Origin: Ryuthela nishihirai
Lineage: Eukaryota; Arthropoda; Arachnida; Araneae; Heptathelidae
Direction of reading: 5' to 3'
Assembly: GCA_038380435.1 (NCBI GenBank)
Contig: JAWZYU010000765.1
Span: 1-64,000, forward strand
Length of the DNA: 64,000 nt
Made by a program: the position numbers and the translations under genes
Shown: in pieces, positions 45,238 to 56,588 of the stretch
Layout of the letters: each line of letters starts with the position of its first letter
Numbering within the stretch: the stretch's first letter is position 1
Notes under the pieces: model-generated
The model's database searches: none
What the model was told of the DNA's origin: nothing
The model's input: the letters and a program-made list of their open reading frames with translations, nothing else

Positions 45238-47645
45238 TTTGAAAATTCTTTATTAGTCGATAGTGGTAAGAATACAATGGTTTTTTAAAATTGACAAAGG
45301 AGTGAATAGAAGAGGCAGGTGCAACAAAAATCTTCGAGCAACATTCATCTTCAACCTGCCGTACAAAAAGGGAAGTCCCGATCCAAGGATGTGATCACAG
45401 ATGTAGGAAGATCTTCTTGGAGACTCCGCAGGCGTCGAGCATGAGGATGGAGAGCAGTGTTCCCAGTAGTGAAAAGTTCCGGTGTTAAAAGTTGTGAAGG
45501 TCGGGAAGCCTGTCCAATGACAGGATGGACATAAAAAAAAGTCTGAGTTGAGTCCTGAATCAGGAGGGCAAAAACTCTAAAGACACTGTGTCGTGGTAGG
45601 CTACAGCTATATCCATCAGAGAGGAGAGGGGAGCCCCTCAGCTTCTGTAATCTTGGATACCTGTGGTCACGGTCAGCGTTCAGTCTAAGAGGAGGAACGA
45701 AGCACCACGTCACGCCGGTCGATAGTTGCAGACCAACGGAGAGAGGGGAGGACAACCGAACCAGATTCTGCAAGTGCAGCAACATCATGGAAGAACCGCA
45801 AGTTCATTTAATTAATTAATAAAACGATGAGTTGACTGACTGCAACTTGTGAGACGAGGAGCACTCGCAAACTTCCGCGAAACAATGACTGACTGCCGGT
45901 GGAAGAGCAGACAGTGCAGTGTAGATGAAGGGGATGTCCACAGATTGATCTTCACAAAAATGTTGAGAGTTCAACGATGTAGAATGGCGGGAGCAATGCA
46001 GGTCGGCGGAGCAAGGAGTCCCAGTACAAAGGTGGACTGAAAACCCTAAAGATGAATAAAGAATCCCAGAAGAGGCGCAAAAGTTCTTCAGCCTCTTGTG
46101 CTCATGATGGCTTGACAACGACGAGTCATCGGTGGTCAGAAGAGCCATAATTCAGGAAGGACGTCGAGATGATCCGTTGATTACATCAAATAAAAGCTCT
46201 TGGAGAATCCGTGAATGGCTGGAGAATGCTAATGAGGATGTTAGCAGTGGTGCACAATGGAGGCTGCTTGAAATAAAACAAAACATGCAGGTCAAAACAG
46301 GTCACAGCCATAGGGGAGAAATCTGTGAGCAAGGGGGCTCAAAATGCAAATTTCAGTTAACAGGCGTGACAAGGACCTGCAACCAAGGTCCAAGGGCATG
46401 GTCAAGCAGGTTAAATACGCAGGTCCGGCGTGATAGAATCCGTGAGAAAAGGGATTCAAAAAACACGAATTTCAGGTCAGGCTTGACAAGAACCTACACA
46501 CAATATCCAAGGACGTGGTCGCAGATGTGAGATAGTCTTCTTGGAGACTCCGCAGGCGTCCAGCATGAGGATGGAGAGCAGTGTTCCCGGTAGAATGAAC
46601 AGTTCCGGTGTAGAAGTCATGTAGAAATGTGATGGTGAGAGTTTTGAAGAAATGTCCTCAGTGAAGAAGTTGACGTTGGGAAGATTCGAGGCAAAACAAA
46701 GTTGAAAGTTGTGAAGGTCGGGAAGCCTGTCCAATGACAGGATGGACATCAGAAAAGTCTGAGTTGAGTCCTGAATCAAGAGGGCAGAAACACTAAAGAC
46801 ACTCTGTCGTGGTAGGCTACAGCTATATACATCAGAGAGGAAAGGGGAGTCCCTCGGCTTCTGTAATCCTGGATACCTGTGGTCACGGTCAGCGTTCAGT
46901 CTAAGAGGAGGAACGAAGCACCACGTCACGTCGGTCGATAGTTGCAGACCAACGGAGAGAGGGGAGGACACCCGAAACAGATTCTGCCAGTGCAGCAACA
47001 TCATTGAAGAACCGCCATTAATCAATAAAGGATGAGTTGACTGACTGCAACTTGTGAGACGAGGAGCACTCGCAAACTTCCGCGAAACAATGGCTGACTG
47101 CCGGTGGAAGAGCAGACAGTGCAGTGTAGATGAAGGGGATCTTCGATCGATCACAGATCGATCTTCACAGAGTGTTGAGAGTTCAAAGATGTGGAGTGGC
47201 AGGAACGATGCAGGTCGACGGAGCAAGACGACAAAATGTCCTGGGTCGCCACCGCTGGGCTGTATGACGACGGTGATCGGCTTCTGGCGTTTTGGCATGG
47301 AAGCAGCTACCGCCAAAGAAGTGTGGGAAATTAGCAGTCGAGCGACGGCAAGGCATCCTGGTGCAAATTTGCAGGTCGCGAAAATTTCGCTAATTTCCAC
47401 GGCGGTAGCTGACGCACGAGCCGCACGTGGAAGGAAACAGAGCCTTTAAGAGGCCCCCCTGGGGGTTGAGCGGTGCTCGAAATACTTTTAATGTCGCTTT
47501 ATACTCACCAGGGGGCGCAGGCTCCACGTCGGTGGCTCCGGGGCATCCGTCCGTCAGCAGGGTCCGAAACTTGGCCAGGAACGTCTTGCGGGGTCTTCGG
47601 AAAACCCGGCGTTTCTTTTCAGGCGGGTCGCGACAAAACCCGAAA
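45238..47645 (-). mobile_element. Unit I: non-coding element with internal duplication
   Basis: A 2.4 kb unit. The segment at about 45385-45920 is repeated at about 46525-47110 with high identity (shared words GGCGTCGAGCATGAGGATGG / GGCGTCCAGCATGAGGATGG, GGTCACGGTCAGCGTTCAG, ACTGACTGCAACTTGTGAGA). Hairpins: GCAGGTGCAACAA...CTTCAACCTGC (45325-45360) and GAGGCGCAAAAGTTCTTCAGCCTC (46073-46096). The 5' module is at 47290-47640. The 307-residue open frame at 46477-47400 (minus) resembles nothing and includes the duplicated DNA; I do not call it a gene. Confidence 0.75.
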
Positions 47646-47664
47646 TTAAGCTGATAAGAACAGA

Positions 47665-49484
47665 TGAAAATTATTTAATAGTCGATAGCAGTTAGATTAC
47701 AATGGTTTTTTGACATATTTAAAGACATGAAGAAGTAACAGGCACAGCAGAAGTCTTCTTGCACAATGGTCTTCAGCCTGTTTCACAATCATTCCGTAAA
47801 AATAATTTTGTAAAAGGAATGAACAATATGATCCCAGAAGAGGCACTGCAGAGATCTTCTAAACATAATTCTTCAGCCTCTTTAACAATAGTAAAATGAT
47901 GGTAAAAAATGATGGTGTAAATCAAGGACGACTAAGAGGCTCGCAGGGTACATCGAAAAGCACACGTCGGATAGTCTTAAGCGATGAACAAGGCGGTCCA
48001 AGGAAGAACAGTCCGGCGAGTAGAGATCCCAAATGGATGAAGCGAAGATCTCACACTTGTTAGCGTCAGGAGATGCTGGCAAAAGGATGTCGATGGCGTG
48101 TGCACAGAAGAAATCACCCGAGTCCTGTGAAGAAGTAGAAGGAGGGGACAGCTTCCAGGTCCCGACTCAGTTCTGAATTAGTAGAAAGGAGTCGCTAGAG
48201 GCACACAATAATCAGTTGACTCTTTTCGATATCCTCGGTGTGAAGGAGGGACTCTGAAGCACAGCGCAAGGTACAGAAACAGCATAAGAAGACATCGATC
48301 ATCTACAGCAAATAAAAAATGCGTTAAGCTGATCTTGCAACAGTAGTGATACAGAGGTGACCCCCCAACTCCTGTAATCCGGATACCTGGCGGCCATGGT
48401 CACCATCGATGATCAAAAGGGGATCATCGACGAAGCACTGAAAAAAAGAATGTCAGTAGTGGACAATGGGAGTGGAAGATAAAAAAATGTCCAATCAAAC
48501 TTCACACAGGAGTTGCCAGCAATATGTATAAGGTATTGAAGCTTTATAGTCCAAAAAATGATGGCCGAGGAATTGGTTGGCAGAGGAATGTAGAGTTATA
48601 ACGTACTGATGAACTGATGAACAAATTTTGTAGAAAACCAGAGTCCTGAAGGTAACAGGGGGACATCGTCGAAGTCACGGCACTGTTCTGAATCACTAGA
48701 AGAGAGCCTCTAGGGACGCACCAGATTCAGTTGACTCTATTCGATACCTTCGGTGTGAAGGAGGGACTCTGCATCACAGTGTAAGGTGCAGAAACAACAC
48801 GAAAAACCTTCACTTACTCACAAGAAAAAGAAGATGTGTTAAACTGACCTTACAAAGCAGTGAGACAGTGGTGACCCCCCAACTCCTGTAATCCGGATAC
48901 CTGTCGGCCATGGTCACCCTCGATGATCAAAAAGGAATCATCGACGAAGCACTGAAGTCAGTAGGTCGATAGTTGACAAAAGATGATGAAGGATGTCCGA
49001 ACTTCTGGTTCCTGAGGAGAGGTTGTGGGTGCCATTGGGAAGATGTACGTCCACGAGACAACCAGTCAAATGGTCCTTGGCGCCAACGCTGGGACGAGAG
49101 GCGACGATGATCAACTTCTGGCGTTTTGGCATGGAAGCAGGTACCACCAAAGAAGTGTGGGAAATTAGCAGTCGAGCGACGGCAAGGCATCCTGGTGCAA
49201 ATTTGCAGGTCGCGAAAATTTCGCTAATTTCCACGGCGGTAGCTGACGCACGAGCCGCACGTGGAAGGAAAAAGAGCCTTTAAGAGGCCCCCCTGGGGGT
49301 TGAGCATGGCTCGAAATACTTTTAATGTCGCTTTATACTCACCAGGGGGCGCAGGCTCCACGTCGGCGGCTCCGGGGCATCCGTCCGTCAGCAGGGTCCG
49401 AAACTTGAGCAGGAACGTCTCGCGGGATCTTCGGAAAACCTGGCGGTCCGTTTCTTTTCAGGCGGGTCGCGACAAAACCCGAAA
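47665..49484 (-). mobile_element. Unit J: non-coding element with internal repeats
   Basis: A 1.8 kb unit. Hairpins: ACAGGCACAGCAG...CTTCAGCCTGT (47740-47790) and GAGGCACTGCAG...CTTCAGCCTC (47840-47882). A ~490-bp internal block occurs twice (about 48160-48480 and 48670-48960; shared GACTCTxTTCGATAxCxTCGG and CAACTCCTGTAATCCGGATA). Each block holds a TCGATGAT...ATCATCGA stem. The 5' module at 49100-49480 is nearly identical to those of I and K. Confidence 0.75.
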
Positions 49485-49503
49485 TTAAGCTGATAAGAAC
49501 AGA

Positions 49504-51178
49504 TTTAAAAAAGCTTTATTTCAAGCAATGTTAATAGTACAGGTTTTAAAAAAGTAATATCTGAGCAGGCACAGCAAAGGTCTTCACTCACAAGCATCTT
49601 CAGCCTGCTTAAACATATTGTAAACTCATTTAAGGAGTTTTAAAGATTATGGTTTACAATAGGAGAAGAAGATGAGGCACAGCATGGATCTTCATTGACA
49701 GAAACTTCAGCCTCATGTACAATAAAATAACGAAGCGCATTGGTGGAATCGACATTAATCTTCACATGGTATTGTTGGATTGAAGAGATTGAAATTGCAG
49801 TGATCGTAGAAAGTTCATTAATGATGACAAGAAGCACAAATAGCAAATAAGACAAAGTTCAGGTTAACGTGGGAAGAGTAATGTGAAATGCTTGTAGAAC
49901 TGACGAAATCAGTAGAACGCTAGGACGAGGTCTACCTTGTAATAAGAAACCACATTCATAGATGAAGGAGAAGCACTCGTTGAATCCTTTAATGCATCCA
50001 GTGATGGGCCAGGACAAGCTCAGTCTGTAGGAAGTGGCCGAAAGAAGGTCGAAAAGTTATGATTTCCAAGCTGTAGAGTGTGAAATATTTAAGCTATTTG
50101 TGGAGTCAATCACATCAGCAAACGGGATTGCTGGCAGGAGGCTTACACGATGGAAGACTCAAGTGTCCGGAGGGCAACCAGGAGCTCAGAAGAAGTGCTT
50201 GAAAAACTGACAATATCAGCCAAGACATAGGGACGAGGTCTACCTTGTAATCAACACATTCACTTTAGAAAGGAGAAGCACTCGTTGAATCCACAAATAC
50301 ATCAGGTGGTAGGCCAGAACAAGCTCTGCAAAAAAGGTGAAGGTTGCATTGATGGGGACTCATTACAAATTTTAAAAGGAGAGTCTCAATCAAATACCGG
50401 AGCACAGGAGTCAGATGGGATGAGAGTTGATGAGGCGAGAAGTCGACGAAACATCAACAATCGGAGATCGTAAAGTCAACTGGCGCTGCAATACGTGATG
50501 AGATTGTGGGAATCAAAAGATTGGCATTTGAAGATGACCAAGCACATCATAGCTGGAAGATGCAACAGCCGAGGATGACGTAGAATGATCACAGTGAAGA
50601 GTCAGATTCACAAAACGCAGATACGCCAGGTGACGGAAAATAGCAAAAGTCATCATGATCGAGCATGGTCGATAAAAGGATCAATGGGATCTACTTGACA
50701 GTAGTTGACGTGAGGTTCCGTGTCCTAATGAGGACAAAGGAAGGATGAGAAGATCCCAGCAGACAGTTGCAAGGCGTAGGCGGTTCTGTCGTTGATGGTG
50801 AAGGCGATCGCTTTCCGGGCTTTTGAGAAGTGACAGCTACCGCCAAAGAAGTGTGGGAATTAGCAGTCGAGCGACGACAAGGCAACATGGTGCAAATTTG
50901 CAGATCGCGAAAATTTCGCTAATTTCCACGGCGGTAGCTGACGCACGAGCCGCTGGTGGAAGGAAAAAGAGCCTTTAGGAGGCCCCCCTGGGGGTTGAGC
51001 GTAGCTCGAAATACTTGTAATGTCGCTTTATACTCACCAGGGGGCGCAAGCTCCACGTCGGCGGCTCCGGGGCATCCGTCCGTCAGCAGGGTCCGAAACT
51101 TGAGCAGGAACGTCTCGCGGGGTCTTCGGAAAACCTGGCGGTCCGTTTCTTTTCAGGCAGGTCGCGACAAAACCCGAA
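49504..51178 (-). mobile_element. Unit K: non-coding element sharing autonomous ends
   Basis: A 1.7 kb unit. Hairpins: GCAGGCACAGCAA...CTTCAGCCTGC (49564-49610) and ATGAGGCACAGCA...CTTCAGCCTCAT (49668-49716). A body block repeats at about 49890-50060 and 50195-50320 (GGACGAGGTCTACCTTGTAA, GAGAAGCACTCGTTGAATCC). The 5' module at 50830-51175 has CCCCCTGGTGAGTATAAAG and GAGCTACGCTC. No protein recognised. Confidence 0.75.
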
Positions 51179-51197
51179 TTAAGCTGATAAGAACAGA

Positions 51198-53351
51198 TTA
51201 GAAATACTTTATTCAGTCAATGTTTACAGATAAAGATTTTTAAATATATCTGTTGGGGGGAATCCCTAGGGTACCTCCAAAGAACCATCGCTCGAGCAAA
51301 GTCACTACCACAGCAGGAGAAAGTAGGGGAAGTTATCTCAGATAAATCACCATCCCCACATTTACTCCAAAATAAAGAGTCTAAGATCACAAGATCAATA
51401 ACATCATAATCCTTCGGTAGACCCAAAATCATATTCTTCATAGAATCATGTCCAATATTGTTCATCCTAGGAGTATCCGGAAAGCAGTCAATTAGCTCAT
51501 CAGAAACATCCTGCACAAATGGGACCACTCTAGGGGGATCCATTCCAAAAGTAGTCACAATATCGACCTCCGTCGTAACACAGTGTGTCGACCTAACAGA
51601 GACATCCGGACAGCCATTGCAGAAAGTCAAATTAACAGAATGCAGCATGTCAGTAATAACCTCCGGGTTTGTAGTAGTCAAATTAAAGTCATCAGAAGCT
51701 TCCGTCACAATTTCCGATAAAGGTGATGATATCATAGAGTTCTCGCCAATAGAATCAGTATGAGGAAGAGGGGGCATCTTCGGCATACAAGGGATCTCCT
51801 CGGGAAAACCCGAACAGTTATCCGATGTAGATTCCAGCAAGAGGCAATCCTCAAAAACGCCTAAAAGAGAAGGCTCACAGAGGTCAGAAAAGCAAATATC
51901 AGTATATCTCTCAAGTAAGCCCTCAAGATCCTCATCCTCATAATAATCGTTAAATTCCTCGTAAGACATTTCTATTACCGGGTTCCTTAAACATGATTCC
52001 TCGATAAAGACATTAGCAGAATATTTACCCATGAATTTGGGTAAAGCTCCAAAAGTATACATTGTATTAAATCTGGTAAATTCGTATAATAACTCCAAAT
52101 CTAACTCTCGGAGCAATAGCAGAAAGCCAAATTTGGATTTGAACACCAACTCAATCTCATACAAATGAGGAGTCTTCTTTGGGAAAGCGATACGATAATC
52201 ATTAAAACAAGAAACCAAATCAACTCCGTTACAATTTTCCTCAGAATCATAACCCATTAACAAGGGATCTACAAGTTCTTCTAACTGTAAATGTACCGTT
52301 ATAAAGAGGAAATCCGTAATCGTATAATCCACCTCAGGAATCTCATATACTAAAGCTTTATGTGAATGAAGCGCATGTGACTTAGCCTCCATTATAGAAG
52401 AAAAAGTTTTCCTACATACTCTACAATTAAGACCATGTTTCAAAACAGTATGTTGGGAGATAAAATGGTCAATTAACTCCGTAATCATAGAGTAAGAGTC
52501 AAAGGCCGAAACGACCCTATTCCCACAACAAAAGGGACAACGAGGCTCATCAGAATAATTATTGCTTATATTTTCCATCATAATATTCGCAGTGTAAAAG
52601 TCAGTGCAATACTCTATAACTCGTATTAAAAGCTATAGTCCTCCAAGGACCATCACCTAAGCATCAAAAAAATAAAAATAAGTCACGTCACCAGTCCCAA
52701 ATGTCCAACTGTCCTTTCACAACTCCACCATAACAGTCCATAACCAACACTCCAGCCTTCTCGAATCGAAGAAAATATCCCAGACAGCACTCCGGCAGCA
52801 ACAGGCAGGCGGTTCCTCTAGTAGCACCCCGAAGACCAAAACAGCACTCGACAGACGCAGACAGCTCACTAGCAGCAATGGACAAGCAGTGCCTCCTCAA
52901 CTCTCAGCAACCAATTGGGCAGAAGTGTGGCCAACTCCAACAGCAACCCAGACGGCTCCAAATCCCAGCAGCAACAGGCAATATCTCCTCCTTCAGCTCT
53001 CAGCAGACTAGTAGACCAGCAATTAGCAGCTCCAGATATATCCCAGGCAGCTCACCAGCAGCAGTAGACAAACGGCTCCTCCACAACTTCGAAAGGCGGC
53101 AGGCAAATAGTAGACAGCTCCCACAATGTCCCAGGCAATTCCCAGTCTCAGCAGCAGGCAGGTGGCTCCTTCATCAACACTCAGTAGGCAGGCAAGCAGA
53201 CAAGTAGACGGCATCAGAATCTCCCAATACTTCGCAGCAGCAGTCAGGTGGCTCCCTCCAGTACGATGATCGCCTCTCGGCCTTTGGTCGTCAGCTTCCA
53301 GCAGCAAAAACGTCTTCTAAAATCTGTAAAGGGGCAAAAAATTCACTAAAA
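51198..53351 (-). mobile_element. Unit L: zinc-finger-only element lacking the 3' hairpins
   Basis: A 2.15 kb unit. The 5' end has AAAGGCCGAGAGGCGATCA (53262-53285) and a CAG-rich leader (52680-53250) with repeated CCCAGGCAG and AGCAGCA words. One intact ORF runs to within ~20 bp of the 3' junction, so the 3' hairpin array seen in most other units is missing; it was probably deleted together with the protein's hydrophobic tail. Confidence 0.8.
51217..52581 (-). CDS. Unit L zinc-finger-only protein, 454 aa, intact
   Basis: Two C2H2 fingers with ligands C15, C18, H39, H44 and C53, C56, H69, H74, exactly the residue numbers of autonomous unit O. The start at MMENIS is supported by that register. 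Residues ~90-200 (DFLFITVHLQLEEL, ELDLELLYEFTRFNTMY) match units C and E, whose ELDxLxEIxRFEVTY segments align, so this is a conserved second domain of the class. The rest is acidic with PP-containing linkers. No RT, nuclease or protease motif is present. It could be a DNA-binding accessory or a dominant competitor of the autonomous protein; both are inference. Confidence 0.8.
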   Translation of the reverse strand: MMENISNNYSDEPRCPFCCGNRVVSAFDSYSMITELIDHFISQHTVLKHGLNCRVCRKTFSSIMEAKSHALHSHKALVYEIPEVDYTITDFLFITVHLQLEELVDPLLMGYDSEENCNGVDLVSCFNDYRIAFPKKTPHLYEIELVFKSKFGFLLLLRELDLELLYEFTRFNTMYTFGALPKFMGKYSANVFIEESCLRNPVIEMSYEEFNDYYEDEDLEGLLERYTDICFSDLCEPSLLGVFEDCLLLESTSDNCSGFPEEIPCMPKMPPLPHTDSIGENSMISSPLSEIVTEASDDFNLTTTNPEVITDMLHSVNLTFCNGCPDVSVRSTHCVTTEVDIVTTFGMDPPRVVPFVQDVSDELIDCFPDTPRMNNIGHDSMKNMILGLPKDYDVIDLVILDSLFWSKCGDGDLSEITSPTFSCCGSDFARAMVLWRYPRDSPQQIYLKIFICKH

Positions 53352-53370
53352 TTAAGCTGATAAGAACAGA

Positions 53371-54402
53371 TTTAAAAATTCTTTAATAGCCAATATTTGA
53401 GAATACAGTAGTTTTACAAATGGCATAGAAGCAGGTGCAGGTGCAACAAAGATCTTCAGAAACAGACGTCTTCAACCTGCATAACAAAGGTAATCACGGA
53501 GCAGATCTGAAAAAGAAAATGAAGTTGTGATCCTTTTGGTGAGACGTATCGTTGGACCCAGAAGAGGCACAGCAAAATTCTTCTGTAACAAAAATCTTCA
53601 GCCTCTTGTACAGGCATGACGGAGGGTCAAATGAAGAAACAGAAGAAAATTGTGAGCCGGAAACAAGGACGACAAGGAAGCCAGAGGGATGCATCAAATA
53701 AAAGCTCGTCGAGGAAACCTTGGAAGCTGGAAGAAGCTGAAGAAGCAGAGGCGCATCACGGAGGCAACCAGGAGGAGAAGCGAAGCAGGTCACAGTTGGC
53801 AGCTCAAACCCTGCGAGCGAGAGGGCTCAAATTGACAGAATAGGAGCAGGCGTAGCAATTCCCTGGAACAGAGGCCGTCATGGTTGCAGATGGAAGAAGG
53901 TCTTCACAAAAAGAATCCGCGGGCATCCAGCACAAGGAAGAACAGACTTGATGAGCAGTGTTCCCAAAGAAGACTGTGAAAGTCCAACTGTTCATGTGGT
54001 GAAGTCAATGAGAAGATGGTAATCAGGAGGCAGAGTGAAGAGATGAGGACGAAAGCACGAATCTTCTGAGCTGAGCAAGGGGGCTCAAAATGAGGCTTGG
54101 AAGAGGTCGTGGTCCAACCACCATGAGCAACGCTGAATCATTAGTGTTGATCGTCAAGGGACGAAGCAGCTTGGTAGGTTGTAGTTGTGCCCCCAGTGTA
54201 AAGAGGAGAGCGCCTCTATTCCTGTAATCGGGGCACCTATTGCCACGGTCAGCGTTGGGTCTAAGAAGAGCAATGAAGCACCAAGCTACAAAGTCAGTTG
54301 AACAAAAAGATGGTGATGGAGGAAAAAAGGTGTCCTCTGGAAGGTTGACTGATGAAAAATTCGTGAGATGTTTGTTAATGTTAATAATTGTTAATGTTAA
54401 AA
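53371..54402 (-). mobile_element. Unit M: 5'-truncated non-coding element
   Basis: About 1.0 kb, closely matching the 3' portion of unit H (43281-44310), including hairpins GCAGGTGCAACAA...CTTCAACCTGC and GAGGCACAGC...CTTCAGCCTC. The 5' end is lost; the last ~40 bp before the next junction are TTAATGTT repeats, probably filler DNA added at insertion. Confidence 0.75.
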
Positions 54403-54421
54403 TTAAGCTGATAAGAACAGA

Positions 54422-56569
54422 GGAAATTGTTTATTTAAATCATATTTACAGAAAAGATTTGTTAAAATTGTCATAAGAGGCTTCACCGCCTCTAATCTTC
54501 GTCAATATACAAAATCTTCAGCCCCTAGGGCACAACACAAAAACGCGAAGCACCACAGTCAAATACGAAATTCACAGTCATCTTCTGCCCTAAAGGGCTC
54601 CACAGAACACTATAAAAGAAGCACTCTTGAGACACCATAAATAATACACACTCCCCCCCCCCAAAATAATCCAAAAAGAAAAGAGGGAAAGTAAAACCAA
54701 TCCCTCCTCTATATCCACTAGCAGGTGCTACAAAAAAACGTAGCAACCCAAAAACTATAGCTATGAAACCCTTAAATGGCAATATCATAAAGCATAAATC
54801 AGGGGGGTAAACCCATAATTATAAATCCCCCCATACAACCATTGCCAGGGACCATAAAAAAACCAGGAGAAAATAATTTCATAAAAAAACTTCCCTCTTG
54901 TCATCACCACACCCCTCAATAAATGGGGAACAAAATTTGGCATCCAATTAAAAAAATAAAAAATCATCAAACTCCACTGACGTGGTCCATTTGGCCCAAA
55001 GAAGACAATAAGAAACTCGTATACCCTCCACGGGTAGAGGCAACAATTACATAATAAGGGTAGTAGACACCAGATACATAGAAGGAATATCAAACCCGGC
55101 TTTCTGAAGCAAGACTCCCTCTTACTAAAAGATATCCCGATCGACCTCTCCAACGAATAACTTGATCCATCGACACCCCATCGAAAATCGTATAAGGAGG
55201 AGTCAATCCCTTTAATGTCCAGGGCCAGGGGGTCACCATTCGACTCATCAGAATCAACCAGTAAATGGGAAAAATTTGTCGAAACAAGACTATGTCCCTC
55301 CAACATATAAGGAACCTCATAATTAACAAAAGTGGAAAAAGACTCAGCAGGTTCAGTCATCATAGAGCATAATTCCTCTTTAGGACCAATACTGGCCCGC
55401 AACCCCTGACCCTCCATCTCTAATAATGGGAAGTCGTTAAGGAATTCATCGCATAAAGTCATCAAGGGGAGGTAATCACTATCGATGTCAATTGCATCAA
55501 AGTCGACACTAAAAACAGATTCAACCTCCTCGTACTCACAGTCCTCGGACTCCGGAAGAATAAACCTGAAAATCACGGTAGATGGCATCGATAACTTCAC
55601 TGTCAACGGGACTATCATAAGGTTTCTTAGAGTAATTAGTAATAGCTAGGTCCCAGTTCACCTCGTCGTCCACCAAAGACTCCAGACATGACAACAAGGA
55701 GTCCAAGGAGGGAGGGGGACCCATTCCATTACAAGATGGCGGGGAAACCTGCACATCAGTATGGATGGCTAACTCGGGTATCATGGCTTCCCCGCGTCTA
55801 CTGTCATCAATAAAAGCATGACCATCATCATAAAATTCAGTCTTACAAGAGTGTTTCTTCATATTCATTAAGCTCAGGGTCTCTACATTACAAAAGCGAC
55901 ACCGAAAGCAGAATTTCTTTACGGTGTGCATAAGAATAAAATGATCTAATAGAAGCCCATAGTTAGGAAATGTAACCGGCCCATTTGTGCCGTCCACTCC
56001 CGCACACACATGGCAAAAAAATTTTTCGAACGGGTACAAAATAATTAATTCCTCCATTGTATAACACATATCCCACAAACTCACTCTCAATACCAGATAA
56101 ATCCAAAGTACTCAAAGTCTCAAAGCACACTAGTCCTCTTCCCAATTCAATAAGAAACAGTCTCACCAACTCCAAGTAACGACAAAGCGCCAGACCATAT
56201 CACCAGCAGTCAATTCATCATCGAATATCACCCGGCAGCAACTCATTCCTTCCAATTTCTCCACAGCAGCAACCCCACTCAGGCAATCAGCTCCATTTCA
56301 GTAGGCTTCTTCAGGTCAGTAGCACCGCAATCCATCAGATTCCATAAGTCCGCAATCTCATCCAGAAAAGCAACTTCCTTCCTCAAAAGGCACCCCGCAT
56401 GTCACTCCAGAGACGAAAATCCAATAGTCAAAACACCAGGCAAGATCCAGTCAGTGGCTCCCTCATCCGAACACTCCAGGCAAGTCCGTGATCGCCTCCC
56501 GGCCTAAGGTCGTCAAAGTCCAACAGCTTCAGTAAACTTCATCTAAAATCAGTAAAAAAGAGGATAAAA
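54422..56569 (-). mobile_element. Unit N: zinc-finger-only element
   Basis: A 2.15 kb unit with TTAGGCCGGGAGGCGATCA at its 5' end (56487-56510). The ORF is broken once (56057 to 54785). Hairpins are at 54480-54600 (CTTCAGCCCCTAGGGCAC, CTTCTGCCCTAAAGGGCTC). A C10 run lies at 54653-54662. Confidence 0.8.
54785..56057 (-). pseudogene. Unit N zinc-finger-only protein, one frameshift
   Basis: I choose the ATG at 56057 (MEELIILYPFEKFFCHVC) because it puts the ligands at C15, C18, H39, H44, C53, C56, H69 as in unit O. The last histidine is missing, so the second finger is incomplete. MGPPPSLDSL and LLSCLESLVDDEVNWDLAI follow. A frameshift near 55.56 kb passes to a 277-aa frame with an acidic stretch (DFDAIDIDSDY) and a long hydrophobic, Trp/Phe-rich C-terminus (PGLIFLLCIWCLLPLLCNCC and later segments), suggesting one or more membrane-spanning or buried helices. 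Confidence 0.75.
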
Positions 56570-56588
56570 TTAAGCTGATAAGAACAGA

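Noticed and set aside
46477..47400. A 307-residue open frame on the minus strand of unit I.
   Set aside because: It has no recognisable domain, spans a duplicated non-coding block and the 5' module, and matching frames in units J and K are not maintained. Probably a chance frame in GC-richer DNA.
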